From positions 3,722,501-3,786,500 of the forward strand of contig NZ_CP029427.2 of assembly GCF_002266465.3 (NCBI RefSeq): a stretch of 64,000 nucleotides of DNA, given 5' to 3'. Under the pieces are notes generated by a model. That model did no database searches. It was not told the origin of the DNA and worked only from the letters and a program-made list of their open reading frames with translations. This stretch comes from Bradyrhizobium symbiodeficiens (GTDB taxonomy: Bacteria; Pseudomonadota; Alphaproteobacteria; Rhizobiales; Xanthobacteraceae). Below, in pieces: positions 17,143 through 26,494 of this stretch (positions within the stretch are counted from its first letter, which is position 1; each line of letters starts with the position of its first letter). The position numbers and the translations under genes are program-made.

Positions 17143-19137
17143 ATGCTCGATACCGTCAAAGCCAAATCCCCCGCGCAGACCGCGACGCCGCATCCGCTCG
17201 ATCCGCTGACAGCCGAGGAGATCGCGGCCGCCTGCACGCTGGTGCGCGCCGCTGCGGCCTCGCCGGAAAACTGCCGCTTCCCGACGGTGCGGCTGGAGGA
17301 GCCGACCAGGCAGGAGCTGGCTGCGGGCGCAGCAGGGCGCCGCGCCTTCGCGCTGACCCTGGACATCACCACGGGCGAGGCGATCGAGCACATCGTCGAT
17401 CTCGGCCGCAGTGAGATCGTCGGCCGCAAGGTCATTCCGAACCGCGAGGCGCCTTATGGGCAGCCGCCGGTGATGCTGGAGGAATTCTTCAAGTGTGAGG
17501 CCGTGGTGAAGGCCGATCCCGGCTGGCGCGCGGCGATGGTTCGGCGCGGGTTGACCGACAAGGACATCGAGCTGGTACAGGTCGATCCGTTCTCCTCGGG
17601 CTTCTTCGATTTCGAGTACGAGCGCGGCGCCCGCATCGTGCGCGCCGTCAGCTTTTTCCGCGAGCATCTGCAGGACAACGGCTACGCCCACCCGATCGAG
17701 GGCGTGGTGGCCGTCGTCGACCTGATCGCCGGTAAGGTGATCGATCTCACGGACGCAGATCCGATCGTGCCGATCCCGCGCAAGAAGCGGAACTACGGCG
17801 CGCATGAAGTCACCAATCCGCGCACCGACATCAAGCCGCTGCATATCGAGCAGCCCGAGGGTGCAAGCTTCAAGGTCGATGGCTGGAAAGTGGATTGGCA
17901 GAAATGGAGCTTTCGCGTCGGCTTCACGCCGCGCGAGGGCCTCGTGCTGCATCAGCTTGCCTACCAGGACGGCGCGCGCAAGCGGTCGCTGATCCATCGT
18001 GCCAGCGTCACCGAGATGGTGGTTCCTTACGCGGACCCGACCGCGAACCATTTCTGGAAGTCGGCGTTCGATGCCGGCGAGTACGGCCTCGGCATGCTCG
18101 CCAATGCGCTTGAGCTCGGCTGCGACTGCCTTGGCAACATCCACTATTTCGACGTGCCGGCCGCCGACAGCAAGGGCGAGCCCTTCGTCATGCAGAACGC
18201 CATCTGCATGCACGAAGAAGACTACGGAATTGCCTGGAAGCACTACGAATTCCGCAACGGCCTGTTTGAGGTCCGCAGATCCCGGCGGCTCGTGATCTCG
18301 TTCTTCGCGACTGTCGGCAATTACGATTACGGTTTCTACTGGTATCTATACCAGGACGGCACGATCCAGCTGGAGACAAAACTCACCGGCATCATCCAGA
18401 CCGCCGCCGTGCCGTCAGGCAAGACCTACAAATGGGGCGGCATGGTCGACGACAATCTCGGCGGCCCAACGCACCAGCACTTCTTCAACGTGCGCCTGCA
18501 CATGGATCTCGACGGCGGCGGCAACACGGTGACGGAGCACGAGTTCGTGCCGCGGCCCTGGGGCGACGACAATCCGCACGGCAACGTCTTCGACACCACG
18601 ACGCGCGTGCTGTCGCGCGAGCGTGACGCCGCGGCGGTCGCCAACGGCGAGACCGGCCGGTTCTGGAAGATCAATAATCCCAACGAGACCAATTCGGTCG
18701 GCGGCGCGCCGGCCTACAAGCTCGTGGTCAATCCAAGCCCCTTGATGTTGGCGCAGGAGGGCAGCTATGTGCGCAGGCGCGGCGGCTTTGCAACCAAGCA
18801 TGTCTGGGTGACTGCATTCGATCCCGCCGAGAAATACGCCAGCGGCGATTATCCGAACGTCCATGCCGGCGGCGACGGCCTGCCGCGTTACGCCGCGCAG
18901 AACCGCAACATCGAGAATGCCGACATCGTGGTGTGGCACTCCTTCGGCCACACCCATGTCTGCAAGCCCGAGGACTTTCCGATCATGCCGGTCGAATACG
19001 CCGGATTCATGCTGAAGCCGACCGGCTTCTTCGCGGCCAATGCTGCCGGCGACATCCCGCCGGACCGCAATAGCCGCAGCGTGGTAACCGGCGAAAAGAG
19101 CACCGCCGCAACCTGTTGTCACGCGGCCGAAGCGTAA
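17143..19137 (+). CDS. Copper-containing primary-amine oxidase
   Basis: Oxidises primary amines to aldehydes with release of ammonia and hydrogen peroxide. 664 residues. The TPQ-forming Tyr is Y394 in VGNYDYGFYWY (N-Y-D motif), the catalytic base is Asp310 (FDAGEYGLG), and the copper ligands are H444 and H446 (THQHFFN) plus H605 (GHTHVCKPEDFPIMP). No signal peptide is visible, unlike periplasmic TynA of E. coli; it resembles the cytoplasmic Arthrobacter-type enzymes. Second gene of a two-gene unit with the NylB-like hydrolase, divergent from an AraC regulator. Confidence 0.95.
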   Translation: MLDTVKAKSPAQTATPHPLDPLTAEEIAAACTLVRAAAASPENCRFPTVRLEEPTRQELAAGAAGRRAFALTLDITTGEAIEHIVDLGRSEIVGRKVIPNREAPYGQPPVMLEEFFKCEAVVKADPGWRAAMVRRGLTDKDIELVQVDPFSSGFFDFEYERGARIVRAVSFFREHLQDNGYAHPIEGVVAVVDLIAGKVIDLTDADPIVPIPRKKRNYGAHEVTNPRTDIKPLHIEQPEGASFKVDGWKVDWQKWSFRVGFTPREGLVLHQLAYQDGARKRSLIHRASVTEMVVPYADPTANHFWKSAFDAGEYGLGMLANALELGCDCLGNIHYFDVPAADSKGEPFVMQNAICMHEEDYGIAWKHYEFRNGLFEVRRSRRLVISFFATVGNYDYGFYWYLYQDGTIQLETKLTGIIQTAAVPSGKTYKWGGMVDDNLGGPTHQHFFNVRLHMDLDGGGNTVTEHEFVPRPWGDDNPHGNVFDTTTRVLSRERDAAAVANGETGRFWKINNPNETNSVGGAPAYKLVVNPSPLMLAQEGSYVRRRGGFATKHVWVTAFDPAEKYASGDYPNVHAGGDGLPRYAAQNRNIENADIVVWHSFGHTHVCKPEDFPIMPVEYAGFMLKPTGFFAANAAGDIPPDRNSRSVVTGEKSTAATCCHAAEA

Positions 19138-19233
19138 CCTTCAACGGCTCGCGCCTTCGGCTTCGCTCGCAACGCTGATCGCGCGATGCAGCCATCGCCT
19201 ACGGCGGCGTCTCAAACAGATTGCCGAGTTAGT

Positions 19234-19248
19234 CTGGAAGTATTCCAG
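19234..19248 (+). promoter_or_regulatory. Dyad upstream of siderophore receptor, possible Irr/ICE-like operator
   Basis: CTGGAA-GTA-TTCCAG is a perfect 6-base dyad with a 3-base spacer. It shares the GAA-N3-TTC core and symmetry of the iron control element bound by Irr in Bradyrhizobium, but not its outer bases. A second short dyad AGAA-A-TTCT lies near 19314. Iron regulation is inferred from the neighbouring gene. Confidence 0.35.
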
Positions 19249-19376
19249 TTCTAAAGAAGCGACGGCGCATTGCGCGTGAGCGCATTCGTCGCACGTGCGG
19301 CACACAGGTCTGGAGAAATTCTAACGGCGTTCCTATCGCACTCGCAAATTGCCTGAGTTAGGGCGGGTCATCAAAA

Positions 19377-21710
19377 ATGATACCGGCAAAGCCGGCAGTG
19401 CGTGGGGCCTCGATCGACGTGACCGACTTCCAATTTTCTTCGCGTGGGGACACGCGCCATCGACAGATTGGGGTGCTGCTGCTCGGGGCGGTCAGTACAT
19501 TCTCGCTCGTGGTTCCCTTTGGTTCCGTGGAGGCGCAGACGCAGATTCCCGCCGTCACCGTCGACGCGCCGGTTCAGCGCACCCGCCCTGCGGCGGTTGC
19601 TTCGTCGCGAAGGGCGGCGACACGCACCTCGCGCGCGAATCGTCGCTCTCCCGCGCAGCCGGCCACGCCGACCCAGTCGGCGTCGTCGAACGGCGCGACG
19701 GGCGAACGCGCCAATGGTCCGGTGCGCGGTTTCGTTGCGACGCGAAGCGGCACGGCAACCAAGACCGATACGCCGTTGATCGAAACCCCGCAGTCGGTCT
19801 CCGTCGTCACCACCGACCAGGTCAGGAACCAGGGCGCGGTCTCGATCGGCGAGGCCCTGCGCTATACCGCCGGCGTCAGCGGCGACGTCAATGGCGGCTC
19901 CGACACCCGCTTCGGCGCTCTGCAGATCCGCGGCTTCGACACCACCATGTCGGGTCTCTACGTCGACGGCCTGCGGATCCCCTCCAGCAACTACGTGCAC
20001 TTCAACGGCCTCGATCCCTACGGCGCCGAGCGCCTGGAGGTGCTCAAGGGCCCGTCATCGGCGATGTACGGCGGCAGCGGTACCGGCGGCATCCTCAACT
20101 ACGTGACCAAGCTGCCGACGGCGCAGCAGTTCGGCGAGGTCTCGGTCTCCGGCGGCAGCTTCAACCGCTATCAGGGCCAGTTCGACATGGGCGGCTCCGC
20201 CAACAAGGACGGCACGGTGCTGTGGCGCCTCACCGGCGTCGTCCGCGACGGCGAGACCCAGGTCGACTTCACCAAGGACAACCGCGTCTTCATCGCGCCC
20301 GCCGTCACGTTCAAGCCGAACGAGGACACCACCATCACGTTGCTCGCCAATTACCAGCGCGACCGGGCAGGGTGGGGCCTGCAGTTCCTGCCGGCCTCGG
20401 GCACGGTGTGGCCGAACAACGGCCGCACCATCCCGGTCTCGTTCTTCGCGGGCGTGCCGAGCTTCAACGCTTTCAACACCGAGATCGCAACCGCGGGCTA
20501 CCAGCTCTCGCACAATTTCACCGACAACATCACGTTCCGGCAGAACCTGCGCTATGCCTATCAGCACAACGAGGAGAAGGTGTTTTACGGCGGCGGCTAC
20601 ACCGACGAGGCCGCGGGGCAGCTCGCGCGCTTCGGCAGCTACAGCAACTCCTACATCAATTCCTTCGCGGTGGATAATCAGCTCCAGGGCAAGTTCACCA
20701 CGGGCATTTTCAGCCACACCACGCTGGTCGGCGTCGACTATCGCAACACCTCCTTCCGCGACACCGCTTTCTCGGTCACGACGTCAGCGCCGGAGATCAA
20801 CGTCTTCAACCCGGCCTACAGCTACGACTGGACTGTCGGCGCCATGAGCGACAATACCGGGGTCAAGCAGTCGCAGGTGGGCCTCTATGCGCAGGACCAG
20901 ATCAAGCTCGGCCGGTTGTCGTTCCAGCTCGGCGGCCGCCAGGATTTCGTGACGACGCAGGTCGACAGCGGCCTCGCGAACACCACTGTCGCGAAAGATG
21001 CATCGGCCTTCACCGGCCGCGCGGCATTGATGTACAATTTCGACAACGGCATCGCACCTTACTTCAGCTACTCGGAATCGTTCCTGCCGGTGCTCGCGAC
21101 CGGCGCGTCCGGACAGATGCTCAATCCCGAGACCGGCGTCCAGTACGAGGTCGGCGTCAAGTACCAGCCGCTCGGCTGGAATGCGCTGTTCACCTTCGCG
21201 GCCTTCGACCTGACGCGCGATAACGTCGTCACCTACGCACCGCCGCTCTACATCGCCGAGCAAACCGGGCAGGTGAAATCGCGCGGCATCGAGCTTGAAG
21301 GCACGATGTCGCTCGCCGACGGCTGGAACCTGCGTGCCGCCTATGCCTATGTCGATGCCATGGTCACGCAGGATCCGGTGAATGTCGGCAAGGCTCCGGT
21401 CACCGTGCCGCTCAACCGCGCCTCGTTGTGGAGCGACTACACGCTCCAGAACGGGCTGCTCGCCGGCTTGCAGTTCGGCGGCGGCATCCGCTATGTCGGC
21501 GCGACCTGGGGCGATGATGCCAATACCTTCAAGGTGGGATCGGCGACCGTGCTCGACGCACTGCTCGCCTACACCCGTGACAATTGGCGCTTGTCGCTGA
21601 ACGTCACCAATCTTGCCGACACCCGCTATGTTGCCGCCTGCTACAGCCTGTCAGGCTGCTTCTACGCGGAGGGACGCAAGGCGATCGGCAAGCTAACTTA
21701 CCGCTGGTGA
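19377..21710 (+). CDS. TonB-dependent siderophore receptor
   Basis: 777-residue outer-membrane receptor for a ferric siderophore. A signal-like hydrophobic stretch (IGVLLLGAVSTFSLVVPFG) is followed by a possible TonB box (IPAVTVDAP), a Ser/Ala/Arg-rich linker, the plug domain (ETPQSVSVVTTDQVRNQG, QIRGFDTTMSGLYVDGLR, ERLEVLKGPSSAMYG) and a 22-strand barrel ending in the aromatic C-terminus KLTYRW. The plug resembles the ferrichrome/ferrioxamine FhuE-FoxA-FegA group. Ten bases separate it from the PepSY gene; this pair matches FegAB of B. japonicum in arrangement. Actual ligand unknown. Confidence 0.93.
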   Translation: MIPAKPAVRGASIDVTDFQFSSRGDTRHRQIGVLLLGAVSTFSLVVPFGSVEAQTQIPAVTVDAPVQRTRPAAVASSRRAATRTSRANRRSPAQPATPTQSASSNGATGERANGPVRGFVATRSGTATKTDTPLIETPQSVSVVTTDQVRNQGAVSIGEALRYTAGVSGDVNGGSDTRFGALQIRGFDTTMSGLYVDGLRIPSSNYVHFNGLDPYGAERLEVLKGPSSAMYGGSGTGGILNYVTKLPTAQQFGEVSVSGGSFNRYQGQFDMGGSANKDGTVLWRLTGVVRDGETQVDFTKDNRVFIAPAVTFKPNEDTTITLLANYQRDRAGWGLQFLPASGTVWPNNGRTIPVSFFAGVPSFNAFNTEIATAGYQLSHNFTDNITFRQNLRYAYQHNEEKVFYGGGYTDEAAGQLARFGSYSNSYINSFAVDNQLQGKFTTGIFSHTTLVGVDYRNTSFRDTAFSVTTSAPEINVFNPAYSYDWTVGAMSDNTGVKQSQVGLYAQDQIKLGRLSFQLGGRQDFVTTQVDSGLANTTVAKDASAFTGRAALMYNFDNGIAPYFSYSESFLPVLATGASGQMLNPETGVQYEVGVKYQPLGWNALFTFAAFDLTRDNVVTYAPPLYIAEQTGQVKSRGIELEGTMSLADGWNLRAAYAYVDAMVTQDPVNVGKAPVTVPLNRASLWSDYTLQNGLLAGLQFGGGIRYVGATWGDDANTFKVGSATVLDALLAYTRDNWRLSLNVTNLADTRYVAACYSLSGCFYAEGRKAIGKLTYRW

Positions 21711-21720
21711 GTGCAAGACG

Positions 21721-23010
21721 ATGAGAGCGATATTCGGCAGACTGCATCGCTGGGCGGGACTGCTCACGGCCGGATTCCTGTTCTTCTCCGGCATCACCGG
21801 AGCGATCATCTCCTGGGATCACGAACTCGACGACGTCCTCAACAGCCATCTGTTCGACGTCAGGAGCAAAGGCCCGGCGATCCCCTCGATCGAGCTCGCC
21901 AGGACAATCGAGCAACGCGATCCCCGTGCGCGTGTCGTCTACCTCTTCATGACGCCGGAGCAGGGCCATTCGCTGTGGTTCTTCGTGATGCCGCGGATCG
22001 ATCCGGCGACCGGCAAGCGCTACGCGCTCGACTACAATCAGGTCTTCCTCGATCCCAACACCGGCGCGGAGCTGGGCCGCCGCTATTGGGGCGCGGTGTG
22101 GCCGGTGACGCGGGAAAACTTCGTCTCGTTTCTCTACAAGCTGCACTACACGATGCACATTCCGGAGTTCTGGGGCAGCGATCGCTGGGGCATGCGCGTG
22201 CTCGGCGTCATCGCGATCATCTGGACCATCGATTGCTTCGTCGGCTTCTATCTGACGCTGCCGTCGCGCCGGCGGGCCAAGGCGGCGCGGGCACCTGCCG
22301 TCACGCGCCAGCTCGAGCGCGGCTTCTGGGCGCGATGGGCGCCGGCCTGGACCATCAAGACCTCCGGCAGCGCCTACCGGATCAATTTCGACATCCACCG
22401 CGCCTTCAGTCTCTGGACCTGGGGCGTGTTGTTCGTCATCGCCTTCACGGCGTTCTCGCTGAACCTCTATTTCGAGGTGTTCTCGCCGCTGATGAAGATG
22501 GTGTCGAACTACACGCCGACACCCTATGAGCAGCGGCCTTATCGCGATCTCGACGATCCCATCGAGCCCAAGGTCAGCTTCGCGGACATCGCCGCACGCG
22601 CTGCCGCCGACGGCAAGGCGCGCGGCTGGACCATCCCGGTCGGCTCGATCAATTACGGCCCGGCTCACGGCGTCTATGCCGCCGCCTTCTTCCACCCCGG
22701 CGACGATCACGGCGCCGGCGGCGTCGGCCCGGCCCAGCTCTATTACGACAGCGAGGACGGCCGCCCGATCGGCGAACGGCTGCCCTGGGTCGGCACCGCC
22801 GCCGATATCTTCGTCCAGGCGCAGTTCCCCCTGCATTCGGGCCGTATCGTCGGCCTGTTCGGCCGCATCCTGATCTCGATCATGGGGCTGGTGGTGGCCG
22901 CGCTCTCGGTCACCGGCGTCGTGATCTGGTGGCGCAAGCGCCGTGCCCGTGTCCGCGTGCGCGAGACCGCTGCGATGCGGCTGAGCCGGCAGCTGACGCC
23001 GGCGGAGTAG
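21721..23010 (+). CDS. PepSY-associated inner-membrane protein (FegB-like)
   Basis: 429 residues with four evident membrane segments: LLTAGFLFFSGITGAIIS after the HRWAGL motif, MRVLGVIAIIWTIDCFVGFYL, FSLWTWGVLFVIAFTAFSLNL, and VGLFGRILISIMGLVVAALSVTGVVIWW. The HRWAGL-x-GxxL start, LHYTMHI and DIHRAFSLW are hallmarks of PepSY-TM proteins, often thought to be ferric-siderophore reductases. Conserved His residues at helix ends could bind haem. It follows the TonB receptor by 10 bases, consistent with reduction and release of siderophore iron at the inner membrane. Confidence 0.88.
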   Translation: MRAIFGRLHRWAGLLTAGFLFFSGITGAIISWDHELDDVLNSHLFDVRSKGPAIPSIELARTIEQRDPRARVVYLFMTPEQGHSLWFFVMPRIDPATGKRYALDYNQVFLDPNTGAELGRRYWGAVWPVTRENFVSFLYKLHYTMHIPEFWGSDRWGMRVLGVIAIIWTIDCFVGFYLTLPSRRRAKAARAPAVTRQLERGFWARWAPAWTIKTSGSAYRINFDIHRAFSLWTWGVLFVIAFTAFSLNLYFEVFSPLMKMVSNYTPTPYEQRPYRDLDDPIEPKVSFADIAARAAADGKARGWTIPVGSINYGPAHGVYAAAFFHPGDDHGAGGVGPAQLYYDSEDGRPIGERLPWVGTAADIFVQAQFPLHSGRIVGLFGRILISIMGLVVAALSVTGVVIWWRKRRARVRVRETAAMRLSRQLTPAE

Positions 23011-23095
23011 GGCACGGTGAAACGGTCGTCGGGATGAACCTTCCGGTTTCGCAGGGCCACAAAGATGGGAGATATCCCCAGTTCCGCGGATCCCC

Positions 23096-23923
23096 ATGAA
23101 ATCCTATGCCTTGCTCTGCCTGATCGTCCTGGCGGCGCCCGTCCAGGCCGCAGCGCCCGAGCAGTCTTATCTCGACCTCCGCGATCGCTACATCGCAAAG
23201 TTCTCGAAGGCGAAGGAGAGCGACGAGCTCTCCAAGCAGCATGACGCGGCTCTGGAAGAGCTGACGAGCGTGTTGCGCGGCCTGATGGGTCCGGTCACGA
23301 TCAAAGGGCTCTCGGGAGACGGCAAGTCCAACGTCGACACGCTCTTCAGGGATGACTCCGGCTTCGGCCATCTCGACGGGCTCGGCTTCGCTTCCGACGG
23401 CGACAAGATGCAGGCCGTGGTGACGACGACCGGGTTGCTCAGGCACTGGCTGCGCGAGCGCCGCGAGGACGGCCTGCCGCAGGAGATCGGTGCCGCGCTC
23501 AGGTCGGACCGCTTCTACTATTACGCCATCCAGGACGCCGCCTTCGCCAAATATGCTGAGCTGCCGGTCACCAAGCCGGCGGGCGCGAGCGTCGCGGTCG
23601 CCGTGCTGGGCCTGCGCGGCAATGGCGATCTGAAGGGACCGCCCGACGAAATCGACGTCGTTGCGATCCAGGGCGAGAAAGTGTTCTTCGTCGCGGCGCG
23701 GGACGTCGTGAAGTCGGCCCCGATCCCGACCTGCGAGAAGGTCTGGAAGCAGATGATGGCCAAGCCCGTCGACAAGAAAGACCCGCGGGGCGACATGACC
23801 CGCGAAGACAATGCCATGACCGCCTTCACGGCGTGCTTCGCCAAGGCGGCGCCGAGTCAGAGCTGGTTCGCGGCGGCCGTCAAGAAGGCGCAGAGTCAGC
23901 TCGACCTGCTACCACTGCGGTAG
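23096..23923 (+). CDS. Exported protein of unknown function
   Basis: 275 residues beginning with a Sec signal peptide (MKSYALLCLIVLAAPVQA, cut after AQA-like VQAAA). The mature part is soluble, mixed alpha/beta and Lys-rich; two Cys (PTCEKVWKQM and TAFTACFAKA) could form a disulfide. It starts 85 bases after the PepSY gene on the same strand, so it may belong to the iron operon or have its own promoter. I do not recognise a named family. Confidence 0.8.
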   Translation: MKSYALLCLIVLAAPVQAAAPEQSYLDLRDRYIAKFSKAKESDELSKQHDAALEELTSVLRGLMGPVTIKGLSGDGKSNVDTLFRDDSGFGHLDGLGFASDGDKMQAVVTTTGLLRHWLRERREDGLPQEIGAALRSDRFYYYAIQDAAFAKYAELPVTKPAGASVAVAVLGLRGNGDLKGPPDEIDVVAIQGEKVFFVAARDVVKSAPIPTCEKVWKQMMAKPVDKKDPRGDMTREDNAMTAFTACFAKAAPSQSWFAAAVKKAQSQLDLLPLR

Positions 23924-23988
23924 TTTCGCAGCGCCGCGACACTAGTTGACTCAAATCAAGGATGAAGGTGGTTCGAAACGCCCCGTCA

Positions 23989-25941
23989 TCATGTTCGGAT
24001 AGTCAGCAGCCAATCGTCGAGCCGTTGCAGCCAGCGCCGAGGCGGAGGCGGAGCGGGGGGCGGTTTGAGCTTGAGCCGGTCGCCGTCACGTCCATGAACA
24101 AGCTGGAGCGTTCGGGTGTGGTAGACGGCAAGATCCGGTCGGTGACCAATGCTCAACACGGTGGTCTGCTTCAACTCGTCATCGAACAGGCGCATGACGC
24201 GGCGCTGGCTGTCTTCGTCGAGCGCGGCTGTCGCCTCGTCGAGAAAGACCCACCCAGGCTTGTGCAGGAGAAGCCTCGCAAAAGCGAGGCGCTCCTGTTC
24301 GCCAAGCGAAAGTTCCTTGTCCCAGCGCTCGGTCTTGTCGAGCTTGGGAATGAGATCGCCGAGATCGCACCGCTCCAGGGCTTGTCGCACATCCGCGTCA
24401 AGGAAGGCGTCGGCCGGGCTCGGATAGCTCAGGGCGTTTCGGAGCGTGCCCAGCGGCAGGTAAGGGCGCTGCGGCAGGAACGCCATGGCCTCGGGCGCAG
24501 GCGTGAGGATTGTCCCGGATCCCCACGGCCAGAGGCCCGCCACGGCGCGGAACAGCGTCGATTTTCCTCTTCCGGTGTCGCCGACGATCAGTACCCGTTC
24601 GCCTGGGGTGATGCTGACGGTCGCGTCATCGATGACGATATGCCCATCCGGCAGGAGGATCCGCACCCCCTCGAAAGCAAGATTTCCGTCCGGGTGCAGC
24701 GCGCGTTTGATTTCCTCAGCGCCCTGTTCGATCGCAGGCAGGTTGTCGAGGGCCTCGCGAAACCGCGCGACCCGGTGGACCGCTGCACGCCAGTCGGCGA
24801 GCCGTGAGAAATTATCGACGAACCATCGCAACGCCAATTGTACCTGGGTGAACGCGCCCGCCACCATGATCAGGCCGCCCAGCGTCAGGTTGCCGCCGAA
24901 ATAGGCCGGTGCTGCCACCAGGATCGGAACGACCAACGACAGCCAGCCGATGCCTGATGTGATCCAGGTCAGGTGAGCGAGCGAAGAGGATATCCGCCGC
25001 ATCGTGTCCACGACAGCCGCGAGCGCGGCCTCGAGATGCCGCCGTTCGTCATTTTCCCCGCCATGCAGTGCGATGCTCTCGCCGGACTCGTTGACCCGAA
25101 CGAGTGCAAAGCGGAATTCCGCCTCACGAGCATATCGCTCGCCGTTCAGGGCGATCAGCGGCCGCCCCACGATCCAGGTCAGAGCCGAGCCGATCGAGGC
25201 ATAAGCGAGCGCACACCAGACCATATAGCCGGGAATGGCGATGTCGTAGCCCGCGACCTGGAAAGTGACTTGCGCCGAGAGAGTCCAAAGCATCCCGACG
25301 AAAGCTATGAGCTGAAGCAAGGAATAGACGATGCCGCAGCCGAGGTCGGCGGTGTAGTCGCCCAAAAGGCGCGTATCCTCCTGGATGCGCTGGTCCGGGT
25401 TGTGACCATACTCGCCGGCAAAGCCGAGCTGATAGACGCGCAGCGGCTTGAGCCACTCGGCCAGGAGGTGACGGGTGATCCACTCCCGCAGTCGAAACTT
25501 CAGGCGCTCCTGGAGAAAGGTGTTTGCGACCGTGAGCGCCAACAAAATAGCGATGATGACGACAAACGTCTGGAGATCGTGAACGAAGCCCGACAGGTCC
25601 TTGCGGCCGACGGCGTCGAAGAACCGGCCGTTCCAATCGTTGAGTTGGACTTGTCCAAACATGTTGGCAATTGTGATGACAGTCGAAGCAATGAAAATCG
25701 CCACCACCCGTCGCCCGCCTTCAGCCTGCCGAAGCACGCGCGTGAACAAGCTCAGGTCCCGGGCAAGATTGAAATCGTGTACTGGCGCAGCTTTGATGAG
25801 CGCGCTCGCGAGAGGAGGTCTGGCGGTCGCGTCCGGCATGATCGGCAGCAGAGGATCTGCGGGCTGCGGCAGCTTCGCAAATGCCTCCGCCGAAGGGGGG
25901 ACGGCCTGGGGAGCCGCAGGTGATGCAACGTCAGCCTTCAT
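23989..25941 (-). CDS. ABC transporter, fused permease-ATPase of the YddA/SbmA-BacA-like class
   Basis: 650 residues: Pro/Ala-rich N-terminal 55 residues, a six-helix membrane domain (about 75-385) with NDWNGRFFDAVGRKDLSGF, the signature of the ABC_membrane_2 (ABCD/SbmA-BacA) family, and a C-terminal ATPase with Walker A GDTGRGKS (454-461), signature LSLGEQ (545-550) and Walker B WVFLDEA (565-570). Relatives include YddA, rhizobial ExsE and Bradyrhizobium BclA, the last needed for resistance to plant NCR peptides. Which subgroup this belongs to cannot be decided by eye. Convergent with the exported protein gene. Confidence 0.9.
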   Translation of the reverse strand: MKADVASPAAPQAVPPSAEAFAKLPQPADPLLPIMPDATARPPLASALIKAAPVHDFNLARDLSLFTRVLRQAEGGRRVVAIFIASTVITIANMFGQVQLNDWNGRFFDAVGRKDLSGFVHDLQTFVVIIAILLALTVANTFLQERLKFRLREWITRHLLAEWLKPLRVYQLGFAGEYGHNPDQRIQEDTRLLGDYTADLGCGIVYSLLQLIAFVGMLWTLSAQVTFQVAGYDIAIPGYMVWCALAYASIGSALTWIVGRPLIALNGERYAREAEFRFALVRVNESGESIALHGGENDERRHLEAALAAVVDTMRRISSSLAHLTWITSGIGWLSLVVPILVAAPAYFGGNLTLGGLIMVAGAFTQVQLALRWFVDNFSRLADWRAAVHRVARFREALDNLPAIEQGAEEIKRALHPDGNLAFEGVRILLPDGHIVIDDATVSITPGERVLIVGDTGRGKSTLFRAVAGLWPWGSGTILTPAPEAMAFLPQRPYLPLGTLRNALSYPSPADAFLDADVRQALERCDLGDLIPKLDKTERWDKELSLGEQERLAFARLLLHKPGWVFLDEATAALDEDSQRRVMRLFDDELKQTTVLSIGHRPDLAVYHTRTLQLVHGRDGDRLKLKPPPAPPPPRRWLQRLDDWLLTIRT

Positions 25942-26494
25942 GCGTCCGCGTCCCCCTGTTTCATCAGCCGGATCACCGGATTAGACAAGCAGGCCCCGGG
26001 CGGTCAGGATCTTGACCCACCGCGATGACTTTCCCCGCGGCATCATCATGATCACGCTATCATGAAAGTACTTGTTTCAGGAAGAAGCCTGCAGAACCGT
26101 CATCACGGCATTGGCTTCAAAGCCCATCCATCGGCTGGGGACATGTCAGAGAATAATGGAGAAATCCGACCTGCAGGAAGGCGCCGAGGCCGTAGTCGGG
26201 AGCTTTCGGAGAAACCTCGGAGGCGCGCAGCGCAGAAAGCAAGCGTGCGGATTGGGCGAGCTATGTCGGTTTGGCAAATAAAGATCGATTTGCCTATTGC
26301 TCGCAACCCTGCGCAGATGCTGGCCAATTCACGCTGACAATGGAAAGGTTCCCGCCTCGTCACGCCTATGACGGGTAGCGGACCGACAAGCGATCCCGGT
26401 CAAGCCTATATAGCGGGTACCGTTGGACGCCCACTCGGAGCGTCACACTCACCCCTGCGGAAAGAGGCTCGACCGACCGGGCAGGAAAACCGCA
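25942..26494. other. Intergenic region before the Crp-type gene
   Basis: 553 bases with no gene I can support. It contains a perfect 7-base dyad TCATGAT-CACGCT-ATCATGA (26046-26065), which could be an operator or a hairpin after the start of the ABC gene, and no recognisable EcfG element. Short frames at 26062-26337 lack protein-like composition. The sequence is visibly richer in A/T than the surrounding core genes. Confidence 0.5.

Noticed and set aside
26062..26337. 91-codon plus-strand frame upstream of the Crp-type gene
   Set aside because: Arg-rich, no ribosome-binding site, competing frames of equal quality in the same stretch.
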